From Actinomycetes bacterium (GTDB taxonomy: Bacteria; Actinomycetota; Thermoleophilia; RBG-16-64-13), in the NCBI GenBank assembly GCA_024637035.1, contig JAGXFW010000005.1, positions 1-64,000 on the forward strand: 64,000 nucleotides of DNA, written 5' to 3'. The translations under genes and the position numbers were made by a program. The notes beneath the pieces are model-generated. The model had not been told where the DNA came from. It did not search any database and saw only the letters and a list, made by a program, of their open reading frames with translations. Shown here one piece after another: positions 63,545 through 64,000 of this stretch. Numbering within the stretch: position 1 is the stretch's first letter; every line of letters begins with the position of its first letter.

Positions 63545-64000
63545 ATGGAACTCTGGTACACGCATCTCATGCGGGAGTCCATCGACCAGGACAGCCTCCT
63601 GGTGCAGGGCAATCGAGCTTGCGCGCTCGGTGCGCTCGACGCCGGAGTGCGCTTCTTCGCCGGCTATCCCATCACTCCGAGTTCGGAGATCATGGAAGTG
63701 ATGGCGCGCGAGTTGCCGGCCGTGGGCGGGGTCTTCATGCAGATGGAGGACGAGATCGCCTCGATCTGCGCATGTATCGGGGCGTCGCTCACCGGCGAAG
63801 TCTCGATGACGGCCACGTCGGGCCCGGGCTTCTCTCTGATGCAGGAGGCTATCGGCTACGCGATCATGGCTGAGGCTCCCAGCGTCATCGTGAACGTCAT
63901 GCGCCAAGGGCCTTCCACGGGCAGACCCACCACGCCTTCGCAGGGGGATGTCATGCAGGCCCGCTGGGGGACGCACGGCGACCACCCTGCCATCGTGCTG
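63545..64000 (+). CDS. korA: 2-oxoacid:ferredoxin oxidoreductase alpha subunit (partial)
   Basis: The N-terminal 152 residues of an alpha subunit that continues beyond the window. GYPITPSSEIMEVMARELP, MQMEDEIASICACIGAS and TATSGPGFSLMQEAIGYAIMAE are the normal N-terminal domain of KorA/VorA proteins. The enzyme decarboxylates a 2-oxoacid such as 2-oxoglutarate to an acyl-CoA with thiamine diphosphate, reducing ferredoxin. ATG 63545 follows the ferredoxin gene directly. Which 2-oxoacid is used cannot be told from this fragment. Confidence 0.9.
   Translation, partial: MELWYTHLMRESIDQDSLLVQGNRACALGALDAGVRFFAGYPITPSSEIMEVMARELPAVGGVFMQMEDEIASICACIGASLTGEVSMTATSGPGFSLMQEAIGYAIMAEAPSVIVNVMRQGPSTGRPTTPSQGDVMQARWGTHGDHPAIVL

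Noticed and set aside
62999-63985. N-terminal extension of the IclR frame to 638 codons
   Set aside because: The extension is antisense to the ferredoxin and korA genes and has no recognisable domain. The IclR protein starts at about 62998.

Overview
The window is GC-rich DNA, visibly well above 60% GC. It uses many GTG and TTG starts behind clear GGAGG ribosome-binding sites and has short intergenic gaps. Gene content fits a deep-branching Actinomycetota-like bacterium with mixed aerobic and anaerobic capacity: a fused subunit I+III cytochrome c oxidase, an aldehyde:ferredoxin oxidoreductase, a 2-oxoacid:ferredoxin oxidoreductase, rubredoxin, and a cyclohydrolase of the tetrahydromethanopterin pathway. 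No rRNA or tRNA gene was found, so the taxonomy is inference only.

Layout. 1-5.7 kb: a 17-bp tandem repeat, a metallo-beta-lactamase-fold protein, succinyl-CoA ligase (sucCD), a decayed tract (M29 aminopeptidase and cyclopropane-fatty-acid synthase remnants), and mch. 5.7-9.4 kb: a Fic protein behind a perfect palindrome, a TauE/SafE permease divergent from an Rrf2 regulator, and small conserved proteins. 9.6-14 kb (minus): the oxidase operon and a universal stress protein. 14.2-17.7 kb: a short-chain dehydrogenase, a cold-shock protein with terminator, and the preQ1 operon queF-queC-queD-queE. 18-22.4 kb: an Fe-S protein under a well-defined promoter/operator, a peroxiredoxin whose catalytic cysteine codon is TGA (probable selenoprotein), and alpha-glucan phosphorylase. 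22.4-25.8 kb (minus): secreted and surface proteins, including a DUF916-type anchor protein with a WxL-like partner. 26-33 kb: a long, helix-rich leader before an HD-GYP protein, then a transporter, DUF1385, a PflX-like radical SAM protein, HIT and Nudix proteins.

33-43 kb is a redox island: a NuoF/GltD-type flavoprotein, a SufR-like regulator, an uncharacterised zinc-ribbon/coiled-coil protein, aldehyde:ferredoxin oxidoreductase, three ubiquitin-like (MoaD/ThiS-fold) small proteins, a PH-like membrane protein, a macrodomain protein and an aminotransferase. 43-46.5 kb: a flavin-type oxidase, a glucosaminidase, archaeal-type phosphoglycerate mutase and rubredoxin. 46.6-58.4 kb is an ion-energetics and carboxylation block: a sodium/proton antiporter, a K+-dependent-type membrane pyrophosphatase, a DtxR-family regulator, a complete biotin-dependent Na+-pumping decarboxylase (mmdA-mmdD-mmdC-mmdB) and, in tandem, an acyl-CoA carboxylase (carboxyltransferase, biotin carboxylase, biotin carrier). 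58.5-64 kb: an Lrp regulator, a saccharopine-dehydrogenase-like enzyme, a peptide-binding lipoprotein, an IclR regulator with two DNA-binding domains, and the start of a ferredoxin plus 2-oxoacid:ferredoxin oxidoreductase operon.

How it may work together (inference): succinyl-CoA ligase, methylmalonyl/propionyl-CoA (de)carboxylation and ferredoxin-linked oxidoreductases suggest organic-acid metabolism linked to sodium and proton gradients. The oxidase and selenoperoxiredoxin would deal with oxygen and peroxide.
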